DNA of 64,000 nt from Streptomyces sp. NRRL S-646 (lineage in GTDB: Bacteria > Actinomycetota > Actinomycetes > Streptomycetales > Streptomycetaceae), in NCBI RefSeq assembly GCF_000720765.1, contig NZ_JODC01000016.1:124001-188000 (forward strand), in the 5' to 3' direction. Shown one piece after another: positions 8,702 through 18,269 of the stretch. The position numbers and the translations under genes were made by a program. The notes under the pieces were generated by a model. The model worked only from the letters and a program-made list of their open reading frames with translations. It ran no database searches and was not told where the DNA came from. The first letter of the stretch is position 1. Every line of letters starts with the position of its first letter.

Positions 8702-9076
8702 ATGCGCAGGATCACGCGCGGCGCCGCCGCGCTCGCGCTCGCCACGGCCGCGATAGCAGCAGCCGGCACCGGCTCGGCGCACGCGAGCGACAGGACCGTG
8801 TACGGCTGTCCGGGCGGGGCGGTATGCATCTACCCCGAAGGGGCAGACATCCACACGAGCTCGCCCACGAACATCTTCTACAGCTACGGTGCCCACAATC
8901 TGAGCAACCAGTTCGGCTACCACTATGTGCTCAACAACCAATACGGCAGCGCCAACGCCACCGCCCAGTTGTGCAACGGCTACAACGGCGTCGACTGCGT
9001 GGTCACCATCGGGCTGAACGAGTTGGGTGTCTTCAACCTGACGCCGATCAACTCGGTCGTCCTGAACCGACCCTAA
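8702..9076 (+). CDS. Secreted four-cysteine protein (hypothetical)
   Basis: A 124-residue exported protein with a clear Sec signal peptide (MRRITRGAAALALATAAIAA, then AGTGSAHA) cut near residue 28. The mature part has four cysteines (YGCPGGAVCIYP, ATAQLCNGYNGVDC) that could form two disulphides, and aromatic Gly/Asn-rich strands (SYGAHNLSNQFGYHYVL) resembling small extracellular beta-proteins or protease-inhibitor-like proteins of Streptomyces. A strong GGAGGG site lies before the ATG. Function unknown. Confidence 0.78.
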   Translation: MRRITRGAAALALATAAIAAAGTGSAHASDRTVYGCPGGAVCIYPEGADIHTSSPTNIFYSYGAHNLSNQFGYHYVLNNQYGSANATAQLCNGYNGVDCVVTIGLNELGVFNLTPINSVVLNRP

Positions 9077-9209
9077 CCGCCCGTCAGCAGATGATTCCGG
9101 CGGCGCAGCCCGGCAGGGCGTCCGCGAGACGACACTGATCATCTTCCCGACGGTTGAGCGCTTGGAGAACAAGCTCAGGGCGTATCGCCGGAGTAGTGAA
9201 AGTGGCGCA

Positions 9210-9470
9210 TCACGCCCGGGCCGGGCGTACGGGATTCTCCGGGGCGCGGGTCGTACAGGGCGCGGCCGCCTGGCCACAGCAACGGCTCGGCAGGGCGGCA
9301 CCGTCGTCGTCGGCTTCCTCCGGCCGCCGGCCTGTGATGTCCAGCAGCAGTCGGCCCAGCGGCCCGCCTTCGAGGGCGGCGTACGTCTGCCACGGGCGCG
9401 GGCCGGGGTCGGGGGCCTCGTGGTCGAAGCCGTAGACCCAGCCGCACAGCAGCTGCTCATCGTCCTTCAT
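9210..9470 (-). CDS. Small hypothetical protein
   Basis: An 86-residue frame starting MKDDEQLLCGWVYGFDHEAP and containing LEGGPLGRLLLDITGRRPEE. The start resembles the C-terminal part of the small protein at 18580-18816 (SDDEQLLRGRIYGHDTDEPA), so the two belong to one family or one is a fragment of the other. The C-terminal third is low complexity. Possibly the end of a larger gene. Confidence 0.35.
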   Translation of the reverse strand: MKDDEQLLCGWVYGFDHEAPDPGPRPWQTYAALEGGPLGRLLLDITGRRPEEADDDGAALPSRCCGQAAAPCTTRAPENPVRPARA

Positions 9471-10030
9471 CGCTCCAGCCTGTCAGTCGCCACCGACAAC
9501 GCGGGCTTGCCCAGGAGCACCGTGGGCTTGTCCGCGCCGTCGGCGGAGGGGGCTTGCCCTGGTCAGGTTCGCCAGCGTCCGGGCCGGCCGCCGAACTACC
9601 ACGCGGCCTGCGCGGCTTCCTCCCGCTGACGGAGGAGCTCCTGCCCCTGGCGCCCGCGTTCGTCGGCTTCAGCCTGCCGCTCTGCGCTGACAACGTTCGA
9701 TCCAGATCTGGTTCTTGTTCGCTTCCAGGGCCGCTGCCGTTCCCAGTCGACACAGCGGCCAGACCGGCAGGTCCGGGGTACGGACCACGCTTCGGGTGAT
9801 CTCCCAGCACGGGGTAGTAGCCCTTGCCGCGCAGGAATTCGGACAGACGGCCCTCGGAGTAGCCAGACTTGCTGACGTGGCTCGTCGAGAGTCAAGCCGC
9901 TGGCGAACAGGCGGCTGTGCACCTGCTCCAGCACGTGCGGGAGGGGTGGCGGCGACCTCCTCGTCGATCGATACCGACGACCAGTGGCTACGCGCCGTCA
10001 TCGACAGGGCCAACGCTGCCTGGTCCGGCG
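9471..10030. other. Degraded region without an intact gene
   Basis: On the minus strand, protein-like pieces appear in alternating frames (VHSRLFASGLTLDEPRQ; GYSEGRLSEFLRGKGYYPVL; VWPLCRLGTAAALEANKNQI), consistent with a frameshifted former gene read right to left. I cannot name it. Confidence 0.35.
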
Positions 10031-10543
10031 CTACACGCCAGTAGCGCCATCGATGCGTTCCCGGACCAGGTCGGCGTGCCCGTTATGGCGGGCGTACTCC
10101 TCGATCATGTGCACGTAGATCCAGCGAAGGTTGACGTCCTGCTCCATGAAGCGACCCGTATCGGTCAGAGCGCGCTCGGCGCAGTTCTCACGGGCGCGGG
10201 CGATCTCCGCGTGCCAGGTGGTGAGGGCGTCGCTCAGGAGGGCGCCCTCAGCCACATCGAAACCACCGTCGGGGCCGTCCGGGTCAGCCTCAGGGTCGTA
10301 GATGGGCGGAGCCTGTTCTCCGGCGAGCACACGGCGGAACCAATTCCGCTCCACTTCCGCCATGTGCTGGACCAGGCCGGTCAACGTGAAGCCGGACGGC
10401 GGCACGGACGCCGCGGCGGCCTGCTCATCGTCCAGTCCTTCGCACTTCATGACCAGTGTGCTGCGGTGAAAGTCAAGCCAGCTTTCAAGCGTCGTGCGCT
10501 CGTCGGCGTTCAGGGGCGGCATAGGGCGATCGATGGCGCTCAT
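10031..10543 (-). CDS. DinB family protein
   Basis: A 170-residue four-helix-bundle protein of the DinB/DUF664 type: [59 protein letters not shown]. Histidines in helices 1, 2 and 4 (FHRST, QHMAE, ARHNGH) match the metal-binding triad. Many actinobacterial members are thiol-dependent transferases (mycothiol) or uncharacterised. I start at ATG 10543 ([12 protein letters not shown]). Single gene. Confidence 0.82.
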   Translation of the reverse strand: MSAIDRPMPPLNADERTTLESWLDFHRSTLVMKCEGLDDEQAAAASVPPSGFTLTGLVQHMAEVERNWFRRVLAGEQAPPIYDPEADPDGPDGGFDVAEGALLSDALTTWHAEIARARENCAERALTDTGRFMEQDVNLRWIYVHMIEEYARHNGHADLVRERIDGATGV

Positions 10544-10649
10544 CGGTTGATTATCGCCAGTGTCCGAAGCCGTCGACAGGCAGGGCCTCACTGCAGGGCG
10601 AACGTTGGCTGATGCGGCACTGACCGTCGGGGCCGCATACCGAGCCCGC

Positions 10650-11510
10650 TTACCTGACGTCGACGAAGTCGCCGGACGCTGTCGAGGCGGCGGTGGTGGC
10701 GGTGCCCGCGAAGGCATAGCGGTAGTACCCGTCGACCGTGGCAGTGGTAGTGGTCTTCAGGACGCCGGTGCTGTTGGTCCTGACTGTCTTGAGGGTGGTG
10801 TAGGCGCTGCTGCCCTTCTTGCGGAACTGCAGCTTCGCGGGCTGGGACGCGTAACCCTCGTACTTGCCCGTGGACCAGTTCGCGCGGGCGAGCTTGCCCG
10901 TGACCGTGATGGTCTTGCCCTTCTTGACCGGCTCGGGCGTGGCGTCAGCGGTCAGCGTGGAGGACTTCTTGATCGCGACGGTGGCGACGTCGTCGTTGTA
11001 ACTGGCGTTCGCGTACAGGTCCCACCCGCCCAGGAACAGCTTCCAGGTCCCGGCGACGCCGTTGTCCTTCATGTCGGTGGCCGGGTGGATGTTGAAGACG
11101 GCCTTGCAGTTGTAGACGCCCTGGGTCGCCGACTCCGTGCAGCTGGGGTCGTCGTCCGTCCCCAGGCCACCGGTGATGCCGTCCGTGGTCGAGCTGTCGG
11201 TGCCCTGCCACAGGAAGGCCTCGGTGAGGGCGACGCCGTTCTGGTCGGTGGCGGTGTACGTGACGATGAGGGACTTCGTGCCGGTCGTGCCGAGGACGAT
11301 GTCCTTGCCACCGTTGATGACCGCGTTCGAGAACTTGGTGTTGCCCAGCGAGTCGTTCGGACGAACGGTCCCAGAGGCGTGGGAGGCGAAGGATCTGAGC
11401 TTCGTCGACGCACCCGTGCGCTCCAACGCCTGGGCGGCAACCGGAAGAGCGACCGCGGACAGAACGACGGCACCGGAGACGACGGCGGCGGCCGCAACGC
11501 GTATACGCAT
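10650..11510 (-). CDS. Secreted protein with C-terminal beta-sandwich domain
   Basis: A 286-residue exported protein. Residues 1-28 are a Sec signal peptide ([20 protein letters not shown]). Residues about 40-185 hold a beta-rich domain with one likely disulphide (DPSCTES and YNCKAVF). Residues about 190-286 form an Ig-like module ([47 protein letters not shown]) often found on Streptomyces extracellular proteins. No catalytic motif seen. Probably a cell-surface or extracellular protein of unknown function, transcribed alone. Confidence 0.75.
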   Translation of the reverse strand: MRIRVAAAAVVSGAVVLSAVALPVAAQALERTGASTKLRSFASHASGTVRPNDSLGNTKFSNAVINGGKDIVLGTTGTKSLIVTYTATDQNGVALTEAFLWQGTDSSTTDGITGGLGTDDDPSCTESATQGVYNCKAVFNIHPATDMKDNGVAGTWKLFLGGWDLYANASYNDDVATVAIKKSSTLTADATPEPVKKGKTITVTGKLARANWSTGKYEGYASQPAKLQFRKKGSSAYTTLKTVRTNSTGVLKTTTTATVDGYYRYAFAGTATTAASTASGDFVDVR

Positions 11511-11656
11511 GAATCCCCCACGTGAACTGAGAGGCCCGCCGAAGTCCCCCTCCGGTCGGGCCTGTTGATCTCCGCATCATATGAACTCAGTTCGGAGACA
11601 GTGAAGATCTTTCGTGCAATAAGTGCGTAATGAACTAGGAACTGTGGAGATTGTGA

Positions 11657-12935
11657 TCAACCCGTGCACCCGGAGCGCCCGAGGTGGCCAGCGCGCCCGA
11701 ACATCTGGCGTTCGAGCATCTTGATCCGGTTGACTGTTCCTTCGACCGGGCCGGAGTTCCAGTCGGTGGTCAGCCCGGCGGTCACCGCGTCGAAGTCGCT
11801 GTGTAGGCCGCTGACGAAGCTACTGATGCCGGCCAGCTTGGCGTTCGTGGCATCGGTGATCCATTCGGGCAGGCGGGTGCCGCTGAGTGTGGTGAGCATC
11901 TCGACGAACGAGCCGACCAGGTGTGCGGCGGTCTCCAGCTCGGGGCAGCGGTCGGGTTCGGCCTTGCGGTGCAGTTTCTCCTCCTCGGTGAGGGTGGCCG
12001 GGTGCCGGGTGAGCCAGCCGGTCACCTGCCGTACCCAGGGCGGTGGCGGAGCGGGCGTGAAGCCGTCCTGCCGCGGAAGGTCGCGCCGGGCCCAGTCGCG
12101 GACGGTGGAGTAGTGGCCGCGGAAGCCGCGGCCGGTGATCTCGCGGTAGAGGACGAGGATGGGTACCTTCCCATCGGTCTCGGACCAGCGTTGTGCCAGG
12201 TAGGGCTTGAACGGGTCGAGTTTGCTGGGGGGTTGGCGTTTGTGGCCTTTGACCATGCCCTACCAGCGAGCGGCGCGGGCGTATCGCTGGGCGGTGTGAC
12301 GTCCCCAGCCCAGGTGACGGGCGATGTGGCGGTTGCCCATGCCGTGGGCGAGGAGCTCGTGGACGAGGGCGTGGTAGGCGCGGGCCCGCTCGGCGAACTT
12401 GCCGGTCGGATCCTCTGTTTCGTCGTCCTGGCCCGTGTCCCGCTCGGCGGGCGTCTCCCGCGCGGGTTCGGGTTGCGGGCCGGCTGGTGACAAGTCGTGC
12501 AGGCAGGAGCGGTGAGCGGCGACGGTCTTTTCGACCGCGGTGGTGAGGTTGTGCCAGAGGTGGAAGCGGTCGGCGACCTAGAGGGCCTGAGGCGCGGCGG
12601 CGTAGGCGCCGGCACGGTCGCGGCAGATGACTTCAATGCCGGGATGGGCCTTGAGCCACGGGCCGAGAGTGGCGGCGTCGCGTTCGGGCAACAGGTCGAG
12701 GACCTCATGGGTCTCGGCGGCGATCACGACGGCTCCGTAGACGTGACCGCGCAGTAGGGCGAAGTCATCCACGCCGACGGCACGCGGCTCGGGGCGATGG
12801 GGTCGGGTAGGTCCATCACGCGCCGCAGCAGTGTCGTGTGGCTGGGCAAGACGGGCGCCGGCCCGGCCCGCTAGGACCTGTCGGGCATTGCCCAGGGCCG
12901 TATCGGCGGCGTCTACGAGGGCGGTGTGGGACGTG
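11657..12935 (-). pseudogene. ISL3-family transposase with two in-frame TAG codons
   Basis: Reading 12772 to 11657 in one frame gives an ISL3 transposase: [75 protein letters not shown]. Two TAG codons (at about 12578 and 12257) interrupt it exactly where homologues usually carry Gln, so both look like CAG to TAG changes. Further right (12773-12935) the N-terminal part is frameshifted and truncated, ending against the marR stop codon. Confidence 0.8.
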
Positions 12936-12937
12936 GT

Positions 12938-13426
12938 CTAGGACGCGCCGTCGCTGGAAGCCTCGCTGCGGTGCGGCTCGAGGCGATCGACTGCTTCCTT
13001 GCTCCATGCCCGGATGACTGATGTCTGCTCGGGCGTCAGCGAGTCGAGGAAGTGGCGGCGGATGTTGTCGCCGTGCACGAGGATGGCACTCTGGGCGGCG
13101 CGGCGGCCCTCGACGGTCAACCCGATCCCCGCGCGGCGGCCATCGGCCCCGTACTGAGTGCGTTTGACGAAGCCGCGTTTTTCCATGCGAGTCAGCTGAT
13201 GTGAGACGCGGCTCTTGTCCCAGTCGAGTGACTCGGAGAGCTCGCCGACACGCATCTCGCGGCTGGCGGCCTGCCACAGTGTCACCAGCACGCTGAACTC
13301 GGCCTTCGAGATGGCGCAGTCACGCTGCAGTCCCCGCTCCAGCTTCCTGGTGAGCAAACGCTGCGCGCGCATCCAGGTATCCCAGAACTCCCACTCCTCG
13401 GGTTCCAGCGATCGCGTCTCTATCAT
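12938..13426 (-). CDS. MarR family transcriptional regulator
   Basis: A 162-residue winged-helix repressor: EFSVLVTLWQAASREMRVGE, then LSESLDWDKSRVSHQLTRME, then KRGFVKRTQYGADGRRAGIG and LTVEGRRA. This contains the recognition helix (KSRVSHQLTRME) and the beta-wing DGRRA that typify MarR. It is divergent from the FMN reductase at 13516, with two identical-hexamer palindromes between them, so it almost certainly represses that gene and itself. Confidence 0.9.
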   Translation of the reverse strand: MIETRSLEPEEWEFWDTWMRAQRLLTRKLERGLQRDCAISKAEFSVLVTLWQAASREMRVGELSESLDWDKSRVSHQLTRMEKRGFVKRTQYGADGRRAGIGLTVEGRRAAQSAILVHGDNIRRHFLDSLTPEQTSVIRAWSKEAVDRLEPHRSEASSDGAS

Positions 13427-13451
13427 AGCGCCGAGGATACCGCGACCAGCA

Positions 13452-13507
13452 GAGTTGTCACCTCAACTCCCTCCGGTCTAGAGTTGATGCGTCAACTCTA
13501 GACCGGA
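13452..13507. promoter_or_regulatory. Twin MarR-type operators in the marR/FMN-reductase intergenic region
   Basis: Two sites of the form GAGTTG-N6-CAACTC occur at 13452-13469 and 13481-13498, 29 bp centre to centre. The second is embedded in a longer perfect palindrome with 16-bp arms (13472-13487 and 13492-13507). The second site ends next to the GGAGG ribosome site of the plus-strand gene, so binding should block transcription start or early elongation. Confidence 0.75.
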
Positions 13508-13515
13508 GGAAGACC

Positions 13516-14103
13516 ATGCCGCTCCGCATAGCACTCATCCTCGGAAGCACCCGCCCCGGACGCCGCGGCGACCAGATCGCCGCCTGGGCGCTGGAGGCCG
13601 CCCGTGCCCACGGCGGCGCCGACTACGAACTCATCGACCTCGCCGACCACAACCTCGGCAACCTCGACGAGCCCGGCAACCCGAACTTCCAGCAGTACCA
13701 GCACGACCACACCCGCACGTGGGGCGCACTCATCGACAGCTTCGACGGCTACGTATTCCTCGTCCCCGAGTACAACCACTCCTACCCCGGGGCCTTGAAG
13801 AACGCCCTGGACTACATCTACCGGGAGTGGAACGACAAGGCCGCCGGGATCATCAGCTACGGCGGTTGGGTCGCCGGGGCCCGGGCCGCGGAGGCGCTGC
13901 GGCTCGTCCTCGCCGAACTCCAGGTGGCCACGGTCCGCGCCCAGCCCACCATCTCGATCCGCCCCTCGTTCCACACCGGCAGCTTCGTCCCCCAGCAGGG
14001 CGTCGACACCGCCGTGGACGGCATGCTCGACCAGGTGATCGCCTGGTCCGGCGCCCTGCGCGGGCTGCGCCAGGCCAAGACGCAGACGGCCACGGCTGCA
14101 TGA
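13516..14103 (+). CDS. NADPH-dependent FMN reductase family protein
   Basis: A 195-residue flavodoxin-like enzyme that uses NAD(P)H to reduce FMN or quinones. The FMN phosphate loop is LILGSTRPGRRGDQIA near residues 7-22, followed by VFLVPEYNHSYPGALKNALD at about residues 77-96, the signature of NADPH-dependent FMN/azo/quinone reductases, and the conserved YGGWVAGARAAEALR segment. Good GGAGG site upstream. Controlled most likely by the divergent MarR. Convergent with the Old Yellow Enzyme gene, which may use related electrophilic substrates. Confidence 0.88.
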   Translation: MPLRIALILGSTRPGRRGDQIAAWALEAARAHGGADYELIDLADHNLGNLDEPGNPNFQQYQHDHTRTWGALIDSFDGYVFLVPEYNHSYPGALKNALDYIYREWNDKAAGIISYGGWVAGARAAEALRLVLAELQVATVRAQPTISIRPSFHTGSFVPQQGVDTAVDGMLDQVIAWSGALRGLRQAKTQTATAA

Positions 14104-14175
14104 GGCCCAGTTCGTGGCCGATCACATGACCATGTGTGAGTGGGGCTGCCGCATGGACAGGCGTGACCGTGGGCG

Positions 14176-15288
14176 TCAAGCCGCTTCGAGGAAGGGGTAG
14201 TCGGTGTAGCCTTCCGCGCCCGGCCCGTAGAACAGTTCCGGCCGCGGCTCGTTCTCCGGGTGGCCACCCCGCCAGCGCTCGACCAGGTCAGGGTTGGCGA
14301 TGAGGGCCCGGCCCACGACCACGGCGTCGGCGTGGTCGGCCTCGAGCTGCTGGAGCGCCTCCTCGCGGGTGGTCTGCCCCCCGAAGGGACCGCTGTTGAC
14401 GATCAGCTTGCCGCCGAAGCGGCGCCGCAGCTCCTGTACCAGGTCGCCGCCCGGCTCGGCGTGCAGTACGGAGAGGTAGGCCAGGCCCAGCGGGCGCAGC
14501 TGGTCCACCAGGGTGCCGTAGGTGGCCAGGACGTCGTCCCGGTCGGTCTCGAAGACGTCCCCGAGGTCGACCTCCGGCGAGATCCGCAGCCCGACCCGCT
14601 CGGCACCGACGGCCTGGGCGACCGCCGTGACGACCTCGACGACGAAGCGGGCGCGGTTCTGCGGCGAGCCGCCGTATCCATCGGTGCGCTGGTTGGCCGC
14701 CGGGGAGAGGAACTCCTGGAGCAGGTAGCCGTTGGCGCCGTGGATTTCCACGCCGTCCGCTCCCGCCTCGATGGCCCGGCGGGCCGCGGCGACGAAGTCC
14801 TCGAGGGCTGCCCGGATCTCTGCGGTGGTCATCGCTTCCGGTACGGGGTAGGGCTGCTCGCCCTTCTCGGTGAACGTCTTGTTGTCGATGGCGATCGCGC
14901 TGGGGGCGAGGATGCGGCGTCCGCCGTTGATGTCGGGGTGGGTGCCGCGGCCGGCGTGCATGATCTGCAGGACGATGCGGCCGCCCTCGGCGTGCACCGC
15001 CTCGAACACGCGCTGCCAGCCGGCCGCCTGCTCGTCGGTGGCGATGCCCGGCTCACCGACATACCCCTGCGACGCGTGGTCGGGGTAGGTGCCCTCGGTG
15101 ATGATCATTCCGACGCTCGCCCGCTGCCGGTAGTACTCGACCATCAGGCCCCCGGGGATGCCGGAGGAACCGGCCCGGACCCGGGTTATCGGTGCCATGA
15201 CGATGCGATTGGCGAGCTCGATCTTCCCGAGGGAGATGGGGGAGAAAAGCGATGGAACTGGCGAAACTTCTGAAATGTTGACATTCAT
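14176..15288 (-). CDS. Alkene reductase, Old Yellow Enzyme family
   Basis: A 370-residue FMN-dependent TIM-barrel enzyme that reduces activated C=C bonds (enones, maleimides, nitro-esters) with NAD(P)H. Evidence: LFSPISLGKIELANRIVMAP and ITRVRA at the N-terminus; LQIMHAGRGTHPDI (the family's His/Asn substrate pair lies further on); VEIHGANGYLLQEFLSPAAN with QRTDGYGGS; and the phosphate-binding ADAVVVGRALIANPDL. I start at ATG 15288. A run of GAAA units fills the ribosome-site region. Likely detoxification of electrophiles. Confidence 0.9.
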   Translation of the reverse strand: MNVNISEVSPVPSLFSPISLGKIELANRIVMAPITRVRAGSSGIPGGLMVEYYRQRASVGMIITEGTYPDHASQGYVGEPGIATDEQAAGWQRVFEAVHAEGGRIVLQIMHAGRGTHPDINGGRRILAPSAIAIDNKTFTEKGEQPYPVPEAMTTAEIRAALEDFVAAARRAIEAGADGVEIHGANGYLLQEFLSPAANQRTDGYGGSPQNRARFVVEVVTAVAQAVGAERVGLRISPEVDLGDVFETDRDDVLATYGTLVDQLRPLGLAYLSVLHAEPGGDLVQELRRRFGGKLIVNSGPFGGQTTREEALQQLEADHADAVVVGRALIANPDLVERWRGGHPENEPRPELFYGPGAEGYTDYPFLEAA

Positions 15289-15291
15289 GGG

Positions 15292-15308
15292 TTTCTTTCT
15301 TTCTTTCT
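15292..15308. repeat. GAAA/TTTC microsatellite at the 5' end of the alkene reductase gene
   Basis: Four tandem copies of TTTC (plus-strand sense) lie directly upstream of the minus-strand ATG at 15288, occupying the place of the ribosome-binding site. Such a tetranucleotide run is unusual in this G+C-rich DNA. Confidence 0.55.
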
Positions 15309-15816
15309 GCAATACGGAGGAAAACGGAATGAAGGTCTGCGACGCAGGGGGGGCCACGCTGTCCCGGCGGAGGCGCCGATACGGTCCTCGGGCAGGCGCG
15401 GGCCCGCTGACGGTGACGCGGTTGCAGGACTGCGATCGGGGTGTAGGTGATGTTGGCGGCGAACGCGGGGGCGAACGCGGTCAGAGCCGCATCCCGTCGG
15501 CGTCGGCGTCCACGCCGGTCAAGTGCAACTGCCCGCCGAAGTACGGGCGTTCGCTCCTTGCGCACGATCAGCAGTCAGCCAGGTGACCAAGTCTTGGGTG
15601 CCGCCGCCGGAGTCGGTGCGGATCGGTGTCTGCAGGCCGCGCCGCGACCGGCTCCCTTGACGCGCCCCCGCGAAGAGGGCCGATACACGGCTGCACCTGG
15701 AACGCGCTTCCGGCGGTGGCGGGAACGGCGATCTCAGCGATCCTCACTCCCATCGCCCCGAGGCACTTCCGCCGGCCGATCGCCCATCGGACAGCCTGCT
15801 TCACGAAAGCGCGAGG
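15309..15816. other. Gene-free region with an IS1380-like transposase relic
   Basis: On the minus strand between about 15660 and 15440 the pieces LQTPIRTDSGGGTQDLVTWL and HLTGVDADADG appear in shifting frames. The first resembles the DDE region of IS1380-type transposases. The remainder (15680-15816) shows no recognisable gene. Confidence 0.3.
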
Positions 15817-17163
15817 TTAGCTGAGCGGTACGTCCGCGACACCCTTGAGGTGGCTGAACGTCTCGAGGGAATACCGGCCGTGGTACCGGCCCATGCCGCT
15901 TTCTCCGACGCCACCGAAAGGCAGGCCGGGCATGAGCAGTTGCATCACCGGCTGGCCCCAGGCGACGCCGCCGGAGGACGTCTCATTCACGAGGCGCGAC
16001 TTGGCGGCCTCGGACGTGGTGAAGGCGTAGAGCGCGAGGGGCTTGTCGCGTTCATTGATGAAGGCGATGGCGGCATCGAGGTCTTCGACTTCGACGACAG
16101 CGAGGATCGGACCGAAGATCTCCTCCTGCATGACCGGCGATGCGGGGTCGACATCGGTGAGCACCGTTGGTGCGATGAACAGGTCGTCACGGTCGTGCTG
16201 GCCTCCCACCGCCGCCCGGCCGGAGTCCAGCAGAGCGGTGAGCCGGTCGAAATGCCGCTCGTTGATGATCCGGCCGAAGCCGGCTGCGGTCTGCGGAGTG
16301 GAGCCGAACTGAGCTTCGACCGCCGCGCGCAGGGCGGGAACCAGCGCGGCGGCGGTGGCAGGATCAGCCAGAACATAGTCCGGGGCTATGCACTGCTGCC
16401 CCGCGTTGCCGAACTTGGCGCCGACCAGCCGCTTCGCGGTCTCGTCCACGTCAGCGTCGGGCGCCACGAAGACCGGCGACTTACCCCCGAGTTCCAGCGT
16501 GACCGGGGTGAGGTTCTTGGCTGCCGCGGCCATGACGACCCGGCCCACCGTGCCATTGCCCGTGTAGAAGATGTGGTCGAAACGCTGTGCCAGGAGGGCC
16601 GTCGTCTCCTCGGCACCCCCCTCGACCACGGTGAGCACGTCGGCGTCGAAGTATTCTCGCAGGAGGCGGGAAGCCACTGCCGATGTGTGCACCGAGATCT
16701 CGCTCGGCTTGGCCACCACGGTGTTTCCCGCGGCCAGTGCGCCGATGATGGGGTCGATGAGAAGGTGCAGCGGGAAATTCCACGGAGCGATCACCAGGAC
16801 GACCCCGAGCGGGTCGTACGTGGTGTATGCCGTTGTCGTGGGACCGAAGTGGGCAGGAACCTCCACCGGGCGAGGCTGAAGCCAGCTCTCGAGACTCGCC
16901 AGCGTCTCGTCGATGTCGGCGACGGTGAAGTCGATCTCCTGCGTCTTCGCCTCGGCGGCGTTCTTCCTCAGATCCGCCCAGAGCGCTTCGAGCAGCTCCT
17001 GCTCGTTCTCGACCAGCAGTGCCCGCAGCCGCCGCAGCTGGTCGATGCGCCAGTCCAGTCCGCGGGTGACGCCGGTGTTGAACGTCGCACGAAGGCGGCC
17101 GACCACCTCCGCGGCCGTTTCGGTCCGGTGCGTCCTCGACTCGGTCCCCTGTGTTGTGGTCAT
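15817..17163 (-). CDS. Aldehyde dehydrogenase family protein
   Basis: A 448-residue NAD(P)-dependent aldehyde dehydrogenase of the short class-3/coniferyl type. Motifs: VLVIAPWNFPLHLLIDPIIG near 123-142 (cofactor), catalytic Glu about 224 in TLELGGKSP, catalytic Cys about 258 in NAGQQCIAPDYVL, and the C-terminal PFGGVGESGMGRYHGRYSLE. Start at ATG 17163 with GGAG nine bases before. The divergent XRE/MmyB regulator at 17337 probably controls it; that pairing is common for oxidoreductases in Streptomyces. Likely aldehyde detoxification. Confidence 0.92.
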   Translation of the reverse strand: MTTTQGTESRTHRTETAAEVVGRLRATFNTGVTRGLDWRIDQLRRLRALLVENEQELLEALWADLRKNAAEAKTQEIDFTVADIDETLASLESWLQPRPVEVPAHFGPTTTAYTTYDPLGVVLVIAPWNFPLHLLIDPIIGALAAGNTVVAKPSEISVHTSAVASRLLREYFDADVLTVVEGGAEETTALLAQRFDHIFYTGNGTVGRVVMAAAAKNLTPVTLELGGKSPVFVAPDADVDETAKRLVGAKFGNAGQQCIAPDYVLADPATAAALVPALRAAVEAQFGSTPQTAAGFGRIINERHFDRLTALLDSGRAAVGGQHDRDDLFIAPTVLTDVDPASPVMQEEIFGPILAVVEVEDLDAAIAFINERDKPLALYAFTTSEAAKSRLVNETSSGGVAWGQPVMQLLMPGLPFGGVGESGMGRYHGRYSLETFSHLKGVADVPLS

Positions 17164-17336
17164 GGGGTGTGCTCCGTTCTTGATGCAAGCCACGCCCCGG
17201 CTGCCTTCCAGCCGGGCACGGTCTCCAGCGTGCTGGACGATCCGGTATTCACCCAGGTCACGGCTTTGTGTACATCCGCTGTGCCTACCACTGGCTGGGG
17301 CAGGCTGGTGTGCGTCCGACCGGGGATACTCGAGGC

Positions 17337-18257
17337 ATGGACGAATACCCCGAACCGGTGCACGAGCCCGCCGACGGCGCACTGGACCCGCGTGCCGAGC
17401 TCAGTGAGTTCTTGCGCACCCGTCGGGCACGGCTGAAGCCGGAGGACGTGGGCCTGCCGGACTTCGGGCGGCACCGGCGGGTGCCGGGGCTGCGCCGCGA
17501 GGAGCTGGCGCAGCTGGCCGGGGTGTCGGTGGGGTACTACACGCGCCTGGAGCAGGGCAACGGGCGGCACGTGTCGGCGGAGGTCCTCGACGCCATCGCC
17601 CGCGCGCTCAGGCTGAGCGACGCCGAGCACGCCCACCTCACACACCTGGCGAAGCCGAAACAGCAGAAGAAGAAGCCGGCCGGCCGCACCCAGCAGGTGC
17701 GGGGCCCCCTGCGGACGCTGCTGGACACCATGGAAGGCGGCCCGGCGATCCTCGTGGGGCGGCGCTCGGACATCCTCGCCTGGAACCGGATGGCCGCGGC
17801 GGTCTTCGGCGACTGGGCCGAGCTGCCCGAGCGCGAGCGGAACTGGGCGCGGCTGGTGTTCCTCAGGCCCGAGTACCGCGACCTGTTCGTGGACTGGGAG
17901 CACAAAGCGAACGACGTCGTCTCTCAGCTGCGCATGGACGCCGGCTCCCATCCCAACGACCCCCGGCTGTCCGCGCTGGTGGGTGAACTCTCCGTGAAGA
18001 GCGAGGAGTTCAGGCGGCTGTGGGCCGCCCACGACGTCAAGGACAAGTGCCACGGCATCCAGCGCCTGCACCACCCGCTCGTCGGCGAACTCGACCTCCG
18101 CCTCGAGTCGTTCCACCTGGCCGACGACCACGAACAGACACTGGCGACGTACCACGCCGAACCCGGTTCCCCGTCCGCGGAGGCACTACGAGTGCTGGCC
18201 AGTTGGGGCACCGACGCGACAAGGGCGGGAGCCGGGACGCCGGCACGCACGGCTTGA
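17337..18257 (+). CDS. XRE family regulator with MmyB-like ligand-binding domain
   Basis: A 306-residue regulator. Residues about 20-85 are the helix-turn-helix: FLRTRRARLKPEDVGLP, RRVPGLRREELAQLAGVSVG, YYTRLEQGN. Residues about 115-290 form the MmyB-like PAS-type sensor: AILVGRRSDILAWNRMAAAV, RNWARLVFLRPEYRDLFVDW, HHPLVGELDLRLESFHL. The KPKQQKKKPAG linker joins the two. Divergent from the aldehyde dehydrogenase, so it is likely its regulator; ligands of this family may be fatty acids or aldehydes. Confidence 0.9.
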   Translation: MDEYPEPVHEPADGALDPRAELSEFLRTRRARLKPEDVGLPDFGRHRRVPGLRREELAQLAGVSVGYYTRLEQGNGRHVSAEVLDAIARALRLSDAEHAHLTHLAKPKQQKKKPAGRTQQVRGPLRTLLDTMEGGPAILVGRRSDILAWNRMAAAVFGDWAELPERERNWARLVFLRPEYRDLFVDWEHKANDVVSQLRMDAGSHPNDPRLSALVGELSVKSEEFRRLWAAHDVKDKCHGIQRLHHPLVGELDLRLESFHLADDHEQTLATYHAEPGSPSAEALRVLASWGTDATRAGAGTPARTA

Positions 18258-18269
18258 TGGACTTCCCTT

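Noticed and set aside
15850..17436. Long plus-strand frame opposite the aldehyde dehydrogenase
   Set aside because: Mirror of a high-G+C gene; the minus strand carries the catalytic Cys and Glu motifs.
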